From positions 1-5,713 of the forward strand of contig SBEK01000220.1 in assembly GCA_009668925.1 (NCBI GenBank): DNA of 5,713 bases, read 5' to 3'. The notes under the pieces are model-generated. The model was not told the origin of the DNA. It saw nothing but the letters and a program-made list of their open reading frames with translations, and made no database searches. Made by a program: the position numbers and the translations under genes. Shown here one piece after another: positions 1 through 5,702 of the stretch; within the stretch, counting starts at the first letter, position 1; every line of letters begins with the position of its first letter. This stretch comes from Deltaproteobacteria bacterium. GTDB taxonomy: Bacteria; Desulfobacterota; Syntrophia; Syntrophales; Smithellaceae.

Positions 1-1506
1 ATGAGAACCAAGCAGGATTATATCAAGGGCCTGTCCAGGATGAAGCGCAACATCTATTTCGACGGACAGTTGATTGACCGCACCGACGAGCTGCAGATGG
101 ATTGCTTAAATACGATCGGACTCACTTACGACGAAGCGGAAAAACCCGAAAACCAGGATCTGATGACGGCCGTTTCCCATCTGACCGGCGAACGCATCAA
201 CCGGTTCACGCATATCCACCAGAATACCGATGATCTGCATAAGAAGCAGGACATGACCCGCATGATGTGCCAGAAGGTGGGCGGCTGCGTCCAGCGCTGC
301 ATGGGCATCGATGCCTCGAATGCGATCTATAATGTTTCCTACGAAGCCGATAAAATGAATAACGGAGAAACCCGTTATCATGAGAACTTCAAGAAGTGGC
401 TGACCCGTTTTCAGACGGAAGATTTGATCGGCTGCTGCGCCCAGACGGATGTGAAAGGGGACCGCCTGCTCCGGCCCTCGCAGCAGCCCAATCCGGGCGC
501 CTATTTGCGGATCAAGGAAAGACTCAAAGACGGCATCGTGGTCGAAGGATGCAAAGTGCATATCTCGGAAGCCTCCGTGGCGGACGAGGTATTGGTTACC
601 CCCACGCGGGCGCTGCTCAAAGATGACAAGGATTGGGCGGTGTCCTTCGCCGTTCCCGGAGACTGGGACGGACTGACGCAGGTCGTTACCATCCACAACC
701 TCCGGCCGCGGGAACACTACAAACGCGGCGTGACCCAGGGGGCTACGGATTCCTATATGATCTTCGACAATTGTTTCGTTCCCTGGGAGCGGGTTTTTCT
801 GGCCGGCGAAACGATGCTGGGCGGCGCCATGGCGCTTCTGTTTGCCCTGTTCCACCGTCATTCCTACTCGGGCTGCAAGCCGGCGATCGGCGATTTGATT
901 CTGGGAACGGCCGCGCTGGCCGCCGAGGCGAACAACATCCACAAGGAATCCCACGTCCGGGAAAAACTTGCCGAGTTGATCATGACGACCGAGCTGGGCT
1001 ATGCGGCCGGCTACACGGCATCCGATCTGGGCAAGCCGGAATTGTACGTTCCGGGATACGGGTTCGTTCCCTTCGGACCGGGCTCCTACATTCCCCATTC
1101 CATTTACTGCAACGTCGGGCGCTGCCTGACCGGCGAAGCGGTCTGGCGGGAGGCGGAAATCGTCTGCGACATTGCGGGCGGCGTGCCGGCCACCTTCCCG
1201 CATGAGAAGGATTTCCTGAATCCCGAAACGGGCGAGCTTCTTTTGAAATACACCAAGCGCAGTCCCAACATGTCGGCCGAGGACCAGGCCCAGCTCTGGC
1301 GCCTCATCGGCGATAGTCTCTGCTCGGCCTCCGGCGGCATTGCCAAAGTCGGCGGTTACCATGGCGGCGGCTCGCCGATCATGGAGCAGATTGCCATCAC
1401 CACGCAGTACGATATCGAATCACGCAAGAAACTGGTCAAATACATCGCCGGTATGAGCGGCGGCGACCGGGAAGCCTTGAGCAAGAACGCCAAATCTAAA
1501 AAATAG
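1..1506 (+). CDS. 4-hydroxybutyryl-CoA dehydratase-like protein (AbfD / HpaB superfamily, FAD and [4Fe-4S])
   Basis: This 501-residue protein belongs to the 4-hydroxyphenylacetate 3-hydroxylase/4-hydroxybutyryl-CoA dehydratase superfamily and is close to the length of Clostridium aminobutyricum AbfD (about 490). The AbfD-type cluster ligands are all visible: C96 and C100 in a CVQRC motif, and H285 and C292 in HRHSYSGC, with the same spacings as AbfD C99/C103/H292/C299. Flavin monooxygenases of the superfamily lack these, so a dehydratase/isomerase acting on a CoA thioester is favoured, in the anaerobic cytoplasm. Y289 and K293 match AbfD Y296 and K300, and Q98 matches Q101. By alignment from memory, AbfD T190, E257 and E455 become S189, D250 and G451, so the substrate may not be 4-hydroxybutyryl-CoA. 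The MRTKQDYIKGL start resembles the AbfD N-terminus, but its ribosome site lies outside the window. The gene is followed after 37 nt by an acyl-CoA ligase, probably in the same operon. Family call is firm; exact reaction is open. Confidence 0.9.
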   Translation: MRTKQDYIKGLSRMKRNIYFDGQLIDRTDELQMDCLNTIGLTYDEAEKPENQDLMTAVSHLTGERINRFTHIHQNTDDLHKKQDMTRMMCQKVGGCVQRCMGIDASNAIYNVSYEADKMNNGETRYHENFKKWLTRFQTEDLIGCCAQTDVKGDRLLRPSQQPNPGAYLRIKERLKDGIVVEGCKVHISEASVADEVLVTPTRALLKDDKDWAVSFAVPGDWDGLTQVVTIHNLRPREHYKRGVTQGATDSYMIFDNCFVPWERVFLAGETMLGGAMALLFALFHRHSYSGCKPAIGDLILGTAALAAEANNIHKESHVREKLAELIMTTELGYAAGYTASDLGKPELYVPGYGFVPFGPGSYIPHSIYCNVGRCLTGEAVWREAEIVCDIAGGVPATFPHEKDFLNPETGELLLKYTKRSPNMSAEDQAQLWRLIGDSLCSASGGIAKVGGYHGGGSPIMEQIAITTQYDIESRKKLVKYIAGMSGGDREALSKNAKSKK

Positions 1507-1543
1507 ACCGGGTACACTCAAATACTTCAAGGAGGTTCCACCT

Positions 1544-3214
1544 ATGACGACGAAGCCCTGGCATAAGTTTTACGATTACTATGTTCCCCACACGATTCGT
1601 TACCCCCAGTATCCCGCGCAGCGCATCTTTCAGTTGACCGCCGGGCAGGTTCCGAACAAGATTTGCACCAGCTTCTATGGATCGGAGCTGACTTTCTGGC
1701 AGGTTCGTGAACAAGTCCTTCGCCTCGCCAATGCGTTGGCGGCCAAAGGCGTCAAGAAAGGCGACCGCATCGGCATCCAGCTGCCCAACACGCCGCAGTT
1801 CATCGTTTCCTATCTGGCCGTCCTGCATCTGGGCGGCATTGTCGTCAACATCAATCCGCTCTATACGCCGACGGAACTCAAGTTCATCATCGAAAACACA
1901 TCGATGGAGACCCTGATTACCTTCGACATGATTCTGGCCAATGTGCGGCCCGTCGTCAAGGAAACGGGCCTCAAGCGGGTTATCGTCACCAAAGTAACCG
2001 ACTATATCAATGGTCTGGGCGTCAGCACCGCGAAAAGCCTTGATCTGGAAGAAGGCTGGCTGCATTTCTCCGAACTCATCGAAAATTGCCAGGACAAGCG
2101 TCCGCCGCGTGTGCAGATCGTGCCCGACGATCCGGCGATGATTCAGTTCACCGGCGGTACGACGGGCTTTCCCAAGGGCGCGCTTTTGACGCACGGCAAT
2201 CTGGTGGCCGCCACGTTTCAATGCGGCATGTGGGCATCGCCCGGTGCCTATTCGGCCGCGGCTCCACCCCAGCAGGAACGCAGCGCCCTGTGCGCCCTGC
2301 CTTTTTTCCATGTGTATGGGAACATCGCGGCCATGAACTGGGCGTTTTTCGGCTGTGCCACGCAGGTGATCGTGCCGCGGTTCGACATCGACGAGATTCT
2401 CGATACCATCGTCAAGGCCGGCCATATCACGTATTTCCCGGCGGTGCCCACGATGATCACCGCCATCGTCAACCATCCCAAAGCCGCCAGTCTTGATCTG
2501 GGAAAGTACATCGGTCTGCTCAACTCGGGCGGAGCACCCATGCCGACGGAGCTCATCGAACGCGTGATTGATCTGGGGATCACGTTCAACGAAGGGTACG
2601 GCCTCAGTGAAACCAGCTCGATCACGATTGCGAACCCGATCTCGGCCAGCAAAGTCGGTTCGATCGGCATCCCGATGGCCGATAACGAGTTCCGGTTGGT
2701 GAACGTGGAAAACGGTGTGGACGACGTGAAACCGGGCGAGTCCGGTGAGCTCCTGGTCAAAGGGCCCACGGTCATGAAGGGCTACTGGAACAATCCGGAA
2801 GAGACCAAAAATCAGTTGACGGACGGCTGGCTGCATACCGGTGATATTGCGCAGCTCGACGAGGACGGCTATATCTTCATCGTGGATCGCAAGAAGGACA
2901 TGATCATCGCGAGCGGCTTCAATATTTATCCGCGGGAGATTGAAGAAGTTCTTTATGAACACCCCAAGGTTTCCGAAGCGGTGGCCATCGGCATCCCGCA
3001 CGATTACCGCGGAGAGACGGTGAAGATTTTCGTCGTCCTGCAGCCCGGTCAAAAAGCCACGGAGCAGGAGATCATCGATTTCTGCAAGGAGAAGATGACC
3101 GCCTACAAGGTGCCCAAGATCGTCGAATTCCGCGAGGCCGTGCCCAAATCGGCCGTCGGCAAGATTCTGCGCAAGGTGCTGCGGGATGAAGAAGTGGCGA
3201 AGCTGAAAAAATGA
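1544..3214 (+). CDS. AMP-forming acyl-CoA ligase (long-chain fatty acid-CoA ligase-like, ANL superfamily)
   Basis: This 556-residue enzyme should activate a carboxylic acid to its CoA thioester through an acyl-adenylate (ATP to AMP and pyrophosphate). All ANL core motifs are present in order: the P-loop FTGGTTGFPKG at about 202-212, NEGYGLSET at 349-357, HTGD at 431-434, the hinge DRKKDMI from 448, the SGFNIYPREIE segment at 457-467, and the C-terminal PKSAVGKILRK with catalytic lysine K540. The length is normal for FadD-like ligases and no catalytic residue is missing. I see no signal peptide, so it is probably cytosolic or peripheral to the membrane. The start is set by AAGGAGG at 1529-1535, 8 nt before the ATG. 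With only 37 nt and no terminator after the dehydratase-like gene, the two are probably co-transcribed, so the ligase may supply that enzyme's CoA substrate. Motifs do not reveal the acid; overall similarity suggests a medium- or long-chain or otherwise hydrophobic acid. Confidence 0.95.
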   Translation: MTTKPWHKFYDYYVPHTIRYPQYPAQRIFQLTAGQVPNKICTSFYGSELTFWQVREQVLRLANALAAKGVKKGDRIGIQLPNTPQFIVSYLAVLHLGGIVVNINPLYTPTELKFIIENTSMETLITFDMILANVRPVVKETGLKRVIVTKVTDYINGLGVSTAKSLDLEEGWLHFSELIENCQDKRPPRVQIVPDDPAMIQFTGGTTGFPKGALLTHGNLVAATFQCGMWASPGAYSAAAPPQQERSALCALPFFHVYGNIAAMNWAFFGCATQVIVPRFDIDEILDTIVKAGHITYFPAVPTMITAIVNHPKAASLDLGKYIGLLNSGGAPMPTELIERVIDLGITFNEGYGLSETSSITIANPISASKVGSIGIPMADNEFRLVNVENGVDDVKPGESGELLVKGPTVMKGYWNNPEETKNQLTDGWLHTGDIAQLDEDGYIFIVDRKKDMIIASGFNIYPREIEEVLYEHPKVSEAVAIGIPHDYRGETVKIFVVLQPGQKATEQEIIDFCKEKMTAYKVPKIVEFREAVPKSAVGKILRKVLRDEEVAKLKK

Positions 3215-3216
3215 TA

Positions 3217-3253
3217 CTCAAACAGAAAACATGGCAAAGCCACACTGTTTGAG
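3217..3253. other. Stem-loop just after the ligase stop codon
   Basis: CTCAAACAG (3217-3225) and CTGTTTGAG (3245-3253) are perfect 9-bp inverted repeats. The 19-nt loop between them contains a second small hairpin, TGGC-AAA-GCCA (3232-3242). It starts 2 nt after the TGA of the ligase gene. No T-run follows, because the palindromic repeat element starts at the very next base, so this is not a canonical intrinsic terminator. It could be a 3'-end processing or stabilising hairpin, or a terminator whose T-tract was displaced. Confidence 0.55.
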
Positions 3254-3368
3254 GTCATTGCGACGCGTGCCCTTCAGGGTAGGCGACGCTAAGGAGCCGC
3301 GGCAATCTCGAGAGATCGCCACCCCGGCCTTCGCCGGGGCAGGCTGTGCTTACGCTCCTCGCGATGAC
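3254..3368. repeat. Intergenic palindromic repeat element (REP/MITE-like, about 115 bp)
   Basis: The ends are imperfect inverted repeats: GTCATTGCGA (3254-3263) against the reverse complement of TCGCGATGAC (3359-3368), 9 of 10 matching. Inside are further nested palindromes. GCGT/ACGC (3265-3268 and 3286-3289) encloses CCCT-TC-AGGG (3270-3279). GGCAATCTC (3301-3309) pairs with GAGATCGCC (3312-3320), 8 of 9. A strong hairpin CCCCGGC-CTTC-GCCGGGG spans 3322-3339. There is no coding capacity. The layout resembles non-autonomous REP/MITE-type dispersed elements with a GTCATTGCGAGGAGC-type end known from Desulfobacterota and related genomes (recalled, not searched). It separates the ligase from the 3-hydroxyacyl-CoA dehydrogenase and may modulate read-through or mRNA decay. 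No clear target-site duplication is visible. Confidence 0.75.
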
Positions 3369-3406
3369 GGTTCATTTTATATTATATTCAAGAAAGGAGA
3401 CAAAAA

Positions 3407-4558
3407 ATGAAAGCTGAAGACGTAAAGAAGATTGCCATGATCGGCGCGGGGGATATGGGGCACGGCATTGCCGCCTCTTTTTTACAGGGCGGCTATACCG
3501 TTGTCCTCAGGGACATTGAACAGCGGTTTGTGGACAAGGGCATGGCCGGCATCAAGGCCAGCTTTGACAAATTTAAGGAAAAGGGCAAGATCACGCCGGA
3601 GGCCTATGACGACGCCTTTAAGCGGCTGATCCCGATGGTTGACTTGCAGACGGCTGTGAAGGACGCGGATTTTATCATCGAAGCGGTTCCCGAGAAACTG
3701 GAACTCAAAAAGAGCGTCTTCGCCGACCTGGACAAATTTGCGCCCAAGCACGCCATTCTGGCGTCGAATACCTCCAACATCAGCATCTCGGAAATTGCCA
3801 CGGCAACGGCCAGACCCGACAAGGTCATCGGCTATCATTTTTTCAATCCGGCGCTGCTCATGAAACTCGTGGAAGTGATCAAGGGCAACAAGGCGTCGGA
3901 CGAATCGGTTCAGATCGGCTATGATCTGGCCAAGAAGATCAAGAAGGTCCCGGTCATTGTGAAGAAAGACTCTCCGGGATTTATTTACAACCGGACCAAT
4001 GAGCCGACACTGGTTCTGCTTTCGAAAATCGTGGAAGCCGGGCATCCCACACCGGAGGAATTCGATGCGGCGCTGAAACCCATCATGCCCATGGCTCCGT
4101 TTGAACTGCTGGACTACGTCGGCATCGATATCGCTCTGCACGGGCTGGAATACTTTGCGCAGGTGCTTTCCAAAGACTACCAGCCCTCCGACGCCATTAT
4201 GGCCTATCTGAAATCGGGCAACCTCGGCAAGAAAACCGGCAAGGGGTTTTATGACTGGTCAAAGGGCCGGCCGGCGATCGATCTTAGCAAAGCCACCAAG
4301 GAATTTGATCTGAATCATCTGGTCGCGCTGCAGGTCAATGAGGCAACCAAGCTCCTGGAAGAAGGCGTTGCCGATGATCCCAAAGAGATCGATCTGGCGA
4401 TGGCCAACGGCGGCGGTTCACCGTTCGGTCCCTTTGCGCTGGCTCAGGGAATCGGCTATCCCGTGCTGCTCGCGAAACTCGAAGAAATATACAAGAAGTT
4501 CCCTCTGGAAATCTTCAAACCAACCAAAACCATGAAAGAAGGCAACATTAAAGTCTGA
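3407..4558 (+). CDS. 3-hydroxyacyl-CoA dehydrogenase, NAD-dependent, with duplicated C-terminal domain
   Basis: This 383-residue protein should oxidise a 3-hydroxyacyl-CoA to a 3-oxoacyl-CoA with NAD+, the third step of beta-oxidation, or run in reverse in synthesis. The N-terminal Rossmann domain (about 7-186) has GAGDMG at 13-18, an acidic D36 at the end of the second strand (typical for NAD), EAVPE at 92-96 and SNTS at 120-123. The catalytic pair is H144 (in HFFNP) and E156, 12 residues apart as in the H158/E170 pair of human HAD. A first C-terminal domain covers about 187-284, including DSPGFIYNR and the GKKTGKGFYDW end. A second, related helical domain covers about 300-380, with NEATKLLEEGV and GGGSPFGPF. 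The arrangement matches the dehydrogenase half of FadB/FadJ without the crotonase domain, so a separate hydratase is needed. AAAGGAG at 3393-3399 sits 7 nt before the ATG. The 192-nt upstream gap may mean a separate or attenuated transcript. All key residues are intact. Confidence 0.95.
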   Translation: MKAEDVKKIAMIGAGDMGHGIAASFLQGGYTVVLRDIEQRFVDKGMAGIKASFDKFKEKGKITPEAYDDAFKRLIPMVDLQTAVKDADFIIEAVPEKLELKKSVFADLDKFAPKHAILASNTSNISISEIATATARPDKVIGYHFFNPALLMKLVEVIKGNKASDESVQIGYDLAKKIKKVPVIVKKDSPGFIYNRTNEPTLVLLSKIVEAGHPTPEEFDAALKPIMPMAPFELLDYVGIDIALHGLEYFAQVLSKDYQPSDAIMAYLKSGNLGKKTGKGFYDWSKGRPAIDLSKATKEFDLNHLVALQVNEATKLLEEGVADDPKEIDLAMANGGGSPFGPFALAQGIGYPVLLAKLEEIYKKFPLEIFKPTKTMKEGNIKV

Positions 4559-4591
4559 TATTCAAACATGAAGGATACTCTCTTTTTACCG

Positions 4592-4620
4592 CCCCGGTTC
4601 TCCGAGTGAGGGGGCCGGGG
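4592..4620. other. GC-rich stem-loop between the two dehydrogenase genes
   Basis: CCCCGG (4592-4597) pairs with CCGGGG (4615-4620), and wobble pairs may extend the stem inward. The hairpin lies 33 nt after the stop of the 3-hydroxyacyl-CoA dehydrogenase gene. No T-run follows; the only one (TTTTT, about 4583-4587) lies on its 5' side, so intrinsic termination is not supported on either strand. The rest of the 104-nt gap holds only a 5-bp GAAGA/TCTTC hairpin (4628-4643) and the Shine-Dalgarno of the next gene. I see no convincing promoter. Confidence 0.4.
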
Positions 4621-4653
4621 TGCGTGAGAAGAGATTTATCTTCATCGTCAGTC

Positions 4654-4658
4654 GGAGG
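4654..4658 (+). promoter_or_regulatory. Shine-Dalgarno that sets the SDR start
   Basis: GGAGG lies 4 nt before the ATG at 4663, a slightly short but workable spacing. It decides the start. The open frame extends upstream to a GTG at 4606, but that would add 19 residues (arginine-, serine- and glycine-rich) unlike an SDR N-terminus, and it would begin inside the GC-rich stem-loop with no good ribosome site. From 4663 the protein opens with MEKRLDGKIAIVTGAG, the usual short lead into the SDR Rossmann fold. Confidence 0.8.
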
Positions 4659-4662
4659 TTTA

Positions 4663-5463
4663 ATGGAAAAGAGGCTGGACGGGAAAATAGCCATTGTCAC
4701 CGGAGCGGGGCAGACGCCCGGCCAAACCATCGGCAACGGCCGCGCCATCGCAGTTATTTTTGCCCGCGCCGGAGCGAAGGTCCTGCTTGCCGACCGCAAC
4801 CTGGAATCGGCTATGGAAACGGCGGAGATGATCGCGAATGAGGGCGGCGAAGCTTTCGCGATGGCCGTGGATGTGACGTCATCCGGCGATTGCCGCCGGA
4901 TGGCTGAGGAATGCTTAAAGCGGTGGAACCGGATCGACATTCTCGTCAACAATGTCGGCACGGGCGGCGAGGCGCTGGGGCCCGTTAATCTGAAAGAAGA
5001 AGACTGGGATCGTATTTACAACGTCAACGTCCGGAGCGTTTTCTTAACCTGCAAGCATGTGATTCCTTACATGGAGAAGCAGGAAAGCGGATCGATCGTG
5101 AACATCTCCTCGATTGCCTCGGTTTGCGCGTCATCGATGCTGGCTTACAAGTCGTCAAAGTCCGCGCTGAATTCGCTGACGCATTCCATCGCCTTCAATT
5201 ACGCGGCGAAAGGGATTCGCGCCAACGTGATCATGCCCGGGTTTATCGATACACCGATGGCGATCGAAGGAAATTTGAAATACCGCAACATCAGCCGGGA
5301 AGATCTCTATAAAGAACGGGAGAGCAGGATACCCTTGAAAGGCGGCATGGGTACAGGCTGGGACACCGCTTACGCCGCGTTGTTTTTTGCGTCCGATGAA
5401 TCCAAATTCATCACCGGCGCGGTTTTGCCGGTCGATGGCGGACAATCAGCGAGAATAGGGTGA
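4663..5463 (+). CDS. Short-chain dehydrogenase/reductase (classical SDR, 3-oxoacyl reductase-like)
   Basis: This 266-residue protein is a full-length classical SDR that interconverts a hydroxyl and a keto group with a nicotinamide cofactor. The dinucleotide motif is expanded: T13-G14-A15-G16, then QTPGQTI, then G24-N25-G26, against the usual TGxxxGIG. An acidic D44 at the end of the second strand (LLADRN) favours NAD(H). NNVG at 96-99 replaces NNAG, and N122 sits in the usual structural position. The catalytic set is S150 (in NISS), Y162 and K166 (YKSSK). PGFIDTPM at 192-199 and the ITGAVLPVDGG tail (250-260) complete the fold. It ends the gene run and is followed by a repeat-rich region. Its substrate cannot be read from motifs. 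It may act on a hydroxyacyl-CoA of the same pathway, on a free hydroxy acid or alcohol, or as a FabG-like reductase. No substitution or truncation that would inactivate it is seen. Confidence 0.93.
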   Translation: MEKRLDGKIAIVTGAGQTPGQTIGNGRAIAVIFARAGAKVLLADRNLESAMETAEMIANEGGEAFAMAVDVTSSGDCRRMAEECLKRWNRIDILVNNVGTGGEALGPVNLKEEDWDRIYNVNVRSVFLTCKHVIPYMEKQESGSIVNISSIASVCASSMLAYKSSKSALNSLTHSIAFNYAAKGIRANVIMPGFIDTPMAIEGNLKYRNISREDLYKERESRIPLKGGMGTGWDTAYAALFFASDESKFITGAVLPVDGGQSARIG

Positions 5464-5466
5464 TGC

Positions 5467-5479
5467 GCGGCTTTGCCGC
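5467..5479. other. Small GC hairpin just after the SDR stop
   Basis: GCGGC-TTT-GCCGC begins 3 nt after the TGA. It is short (5 bp), and the following bases (ACAGGCTG) contain no T-run, so it is at best a weak or factor-assisted 3'-end structure. Confidence 0.35.
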
Positions 5480-5483
5480 ACAG

Positions 5484-5554
5484 GCTGTTAGCTTATTAGA
5501 CTGTAGGCTGTTCCTTGGGAAAGCCTGATAGACTGTAGGCTGTTAGACTATTAG
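5484..5554 (+). repeat. Left array of 7-8 bp units (RCTRTTAG / ACTGTAG type)
   Basis: Two short runs of related 7-8 bp words are laid end to end. Run 1: GCTGTTAG 5484-5491, CTTATTAG 5492-5499, ACTGTAG 5500-5506, then a decayed GCTGTTCC 5507-5514. After a 9-nt break, run 2: CCTGATAG 5524-5531, ACTGTAG 5532-5538, GCTGTTAG 5539-5546, ACTATTAG 5547-5554. The units are reverse complements of those in the right-hand array at 5614-5713, so the arrays face each other. No reading frame or known element is recognised here. The 36 nt that follow (5555-5590) form the GC-rich centre between the arrays and contain nothing I can name. Confidence 0.75.
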
Positions 5555-5590
5555 CTTAAGAGGTGCAGCGCAGAGCGCGCTGATTTTAAT

Positions 5591-5640
5591 AAGGCCGCAG
5601 GCCACAGAATAGACCTGACAGTCTAATAGTCTACAGCCTA
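5591..5640. repeat. 50-bp direct repeat, copy A
   Basis: This segment matches 5653-5702 at 47 of 50 positions with a 62-nt offset. It begins with the small palindrome GGCC-GCA-GGCC (5593-5603) and runs into right-array units CCTGACAG (5614-5621), TCTAATAG (5622-5629) and TCTACAG (5630-5636). The 18 bases 5623-5640 pair with 5536-5554 of the left array apart from one extra base in the left arm. Confidence 0.85.
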
Positions 5641-5652
5641 GACAACCTGATG

Positions 5653-5702
5653 AAGGCCGCAGGCCACAAAATAGACCTAACAGCCTAATAGTCTACAGCC
5701 TA
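5653..5702. repeat. 50-bp direct repeat, copy B
   Basis: This is the second copy of the 5591-5640 segment. The three differences are all transitions: G to A at 5669 and 5679, and T to C at 5684. The unit array continues past it to the window edge: CCTAACAG 5676-5683, CCTAATAG 5684-5691, TCTACAG 5692-5698, CCTAATAG 5699-5706 and CCTACAG 5707-5713. The array is therefore probably cut by the window end, and more copies may follow. Confidence 0.85.

Noticed and set aside
106..1362. Long minus-strand open frame (418 codons) opposite the dehydratase-like gene
   Set aside because: Its translation is arginine/histidine/glycine-rich with no recognisable domain, and it lies fully opposite a gene with intact family motifs; it is a by-product of codon use in a GC-rich gene.
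1..1506. 4-hydroxyphenylacetate 3-monooxygenase (HpaB) as the function of the first gene
   Set aside because: The superfamily fits, but the C96/C100/H285/C292 cluster-ligand pattern is that of 4-hydroxybutyryl-CoA dehydratase rather than the flavin-dependent monooxygenases.
1496..3052. Very long minus-strand open frame (518 codons) opposite the acyl-CoA ligase gene
   Set aside because: The length is striking, but the composition is shadow-like (many H, R, D, G), no domain is seen, and the + strand has every ANL motif in order. Conservation of this frame in relatives would be needed to reconsider.
3371..3390. AT-rich stretch with TATATT words as a promoter for the 3-hydroxyacyl-CoA dehydrogenase gene
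   Set aside because: No -35-like hexamer stands at a suitable distance, and a transcript starting from these -10-like words would begin at or inside the Shine-Dalgarno.
3482..4141. Minus-strand open frame opposite the 3-hydroxyacyl-CoA dehydrogenase gene
   Set aside because: It is fully contained in a well-supported gene, and its translation matches no family I recognise.
4606..4662. N-terminal extension of the SDR from a GTG at 4606
   Set aside because: The extra 19 residues are atypical, the GTG sits inside a GC-rich stem-loop without a ribosome site, and GGAGG at 4654-4658 supports the ATG at 4663.
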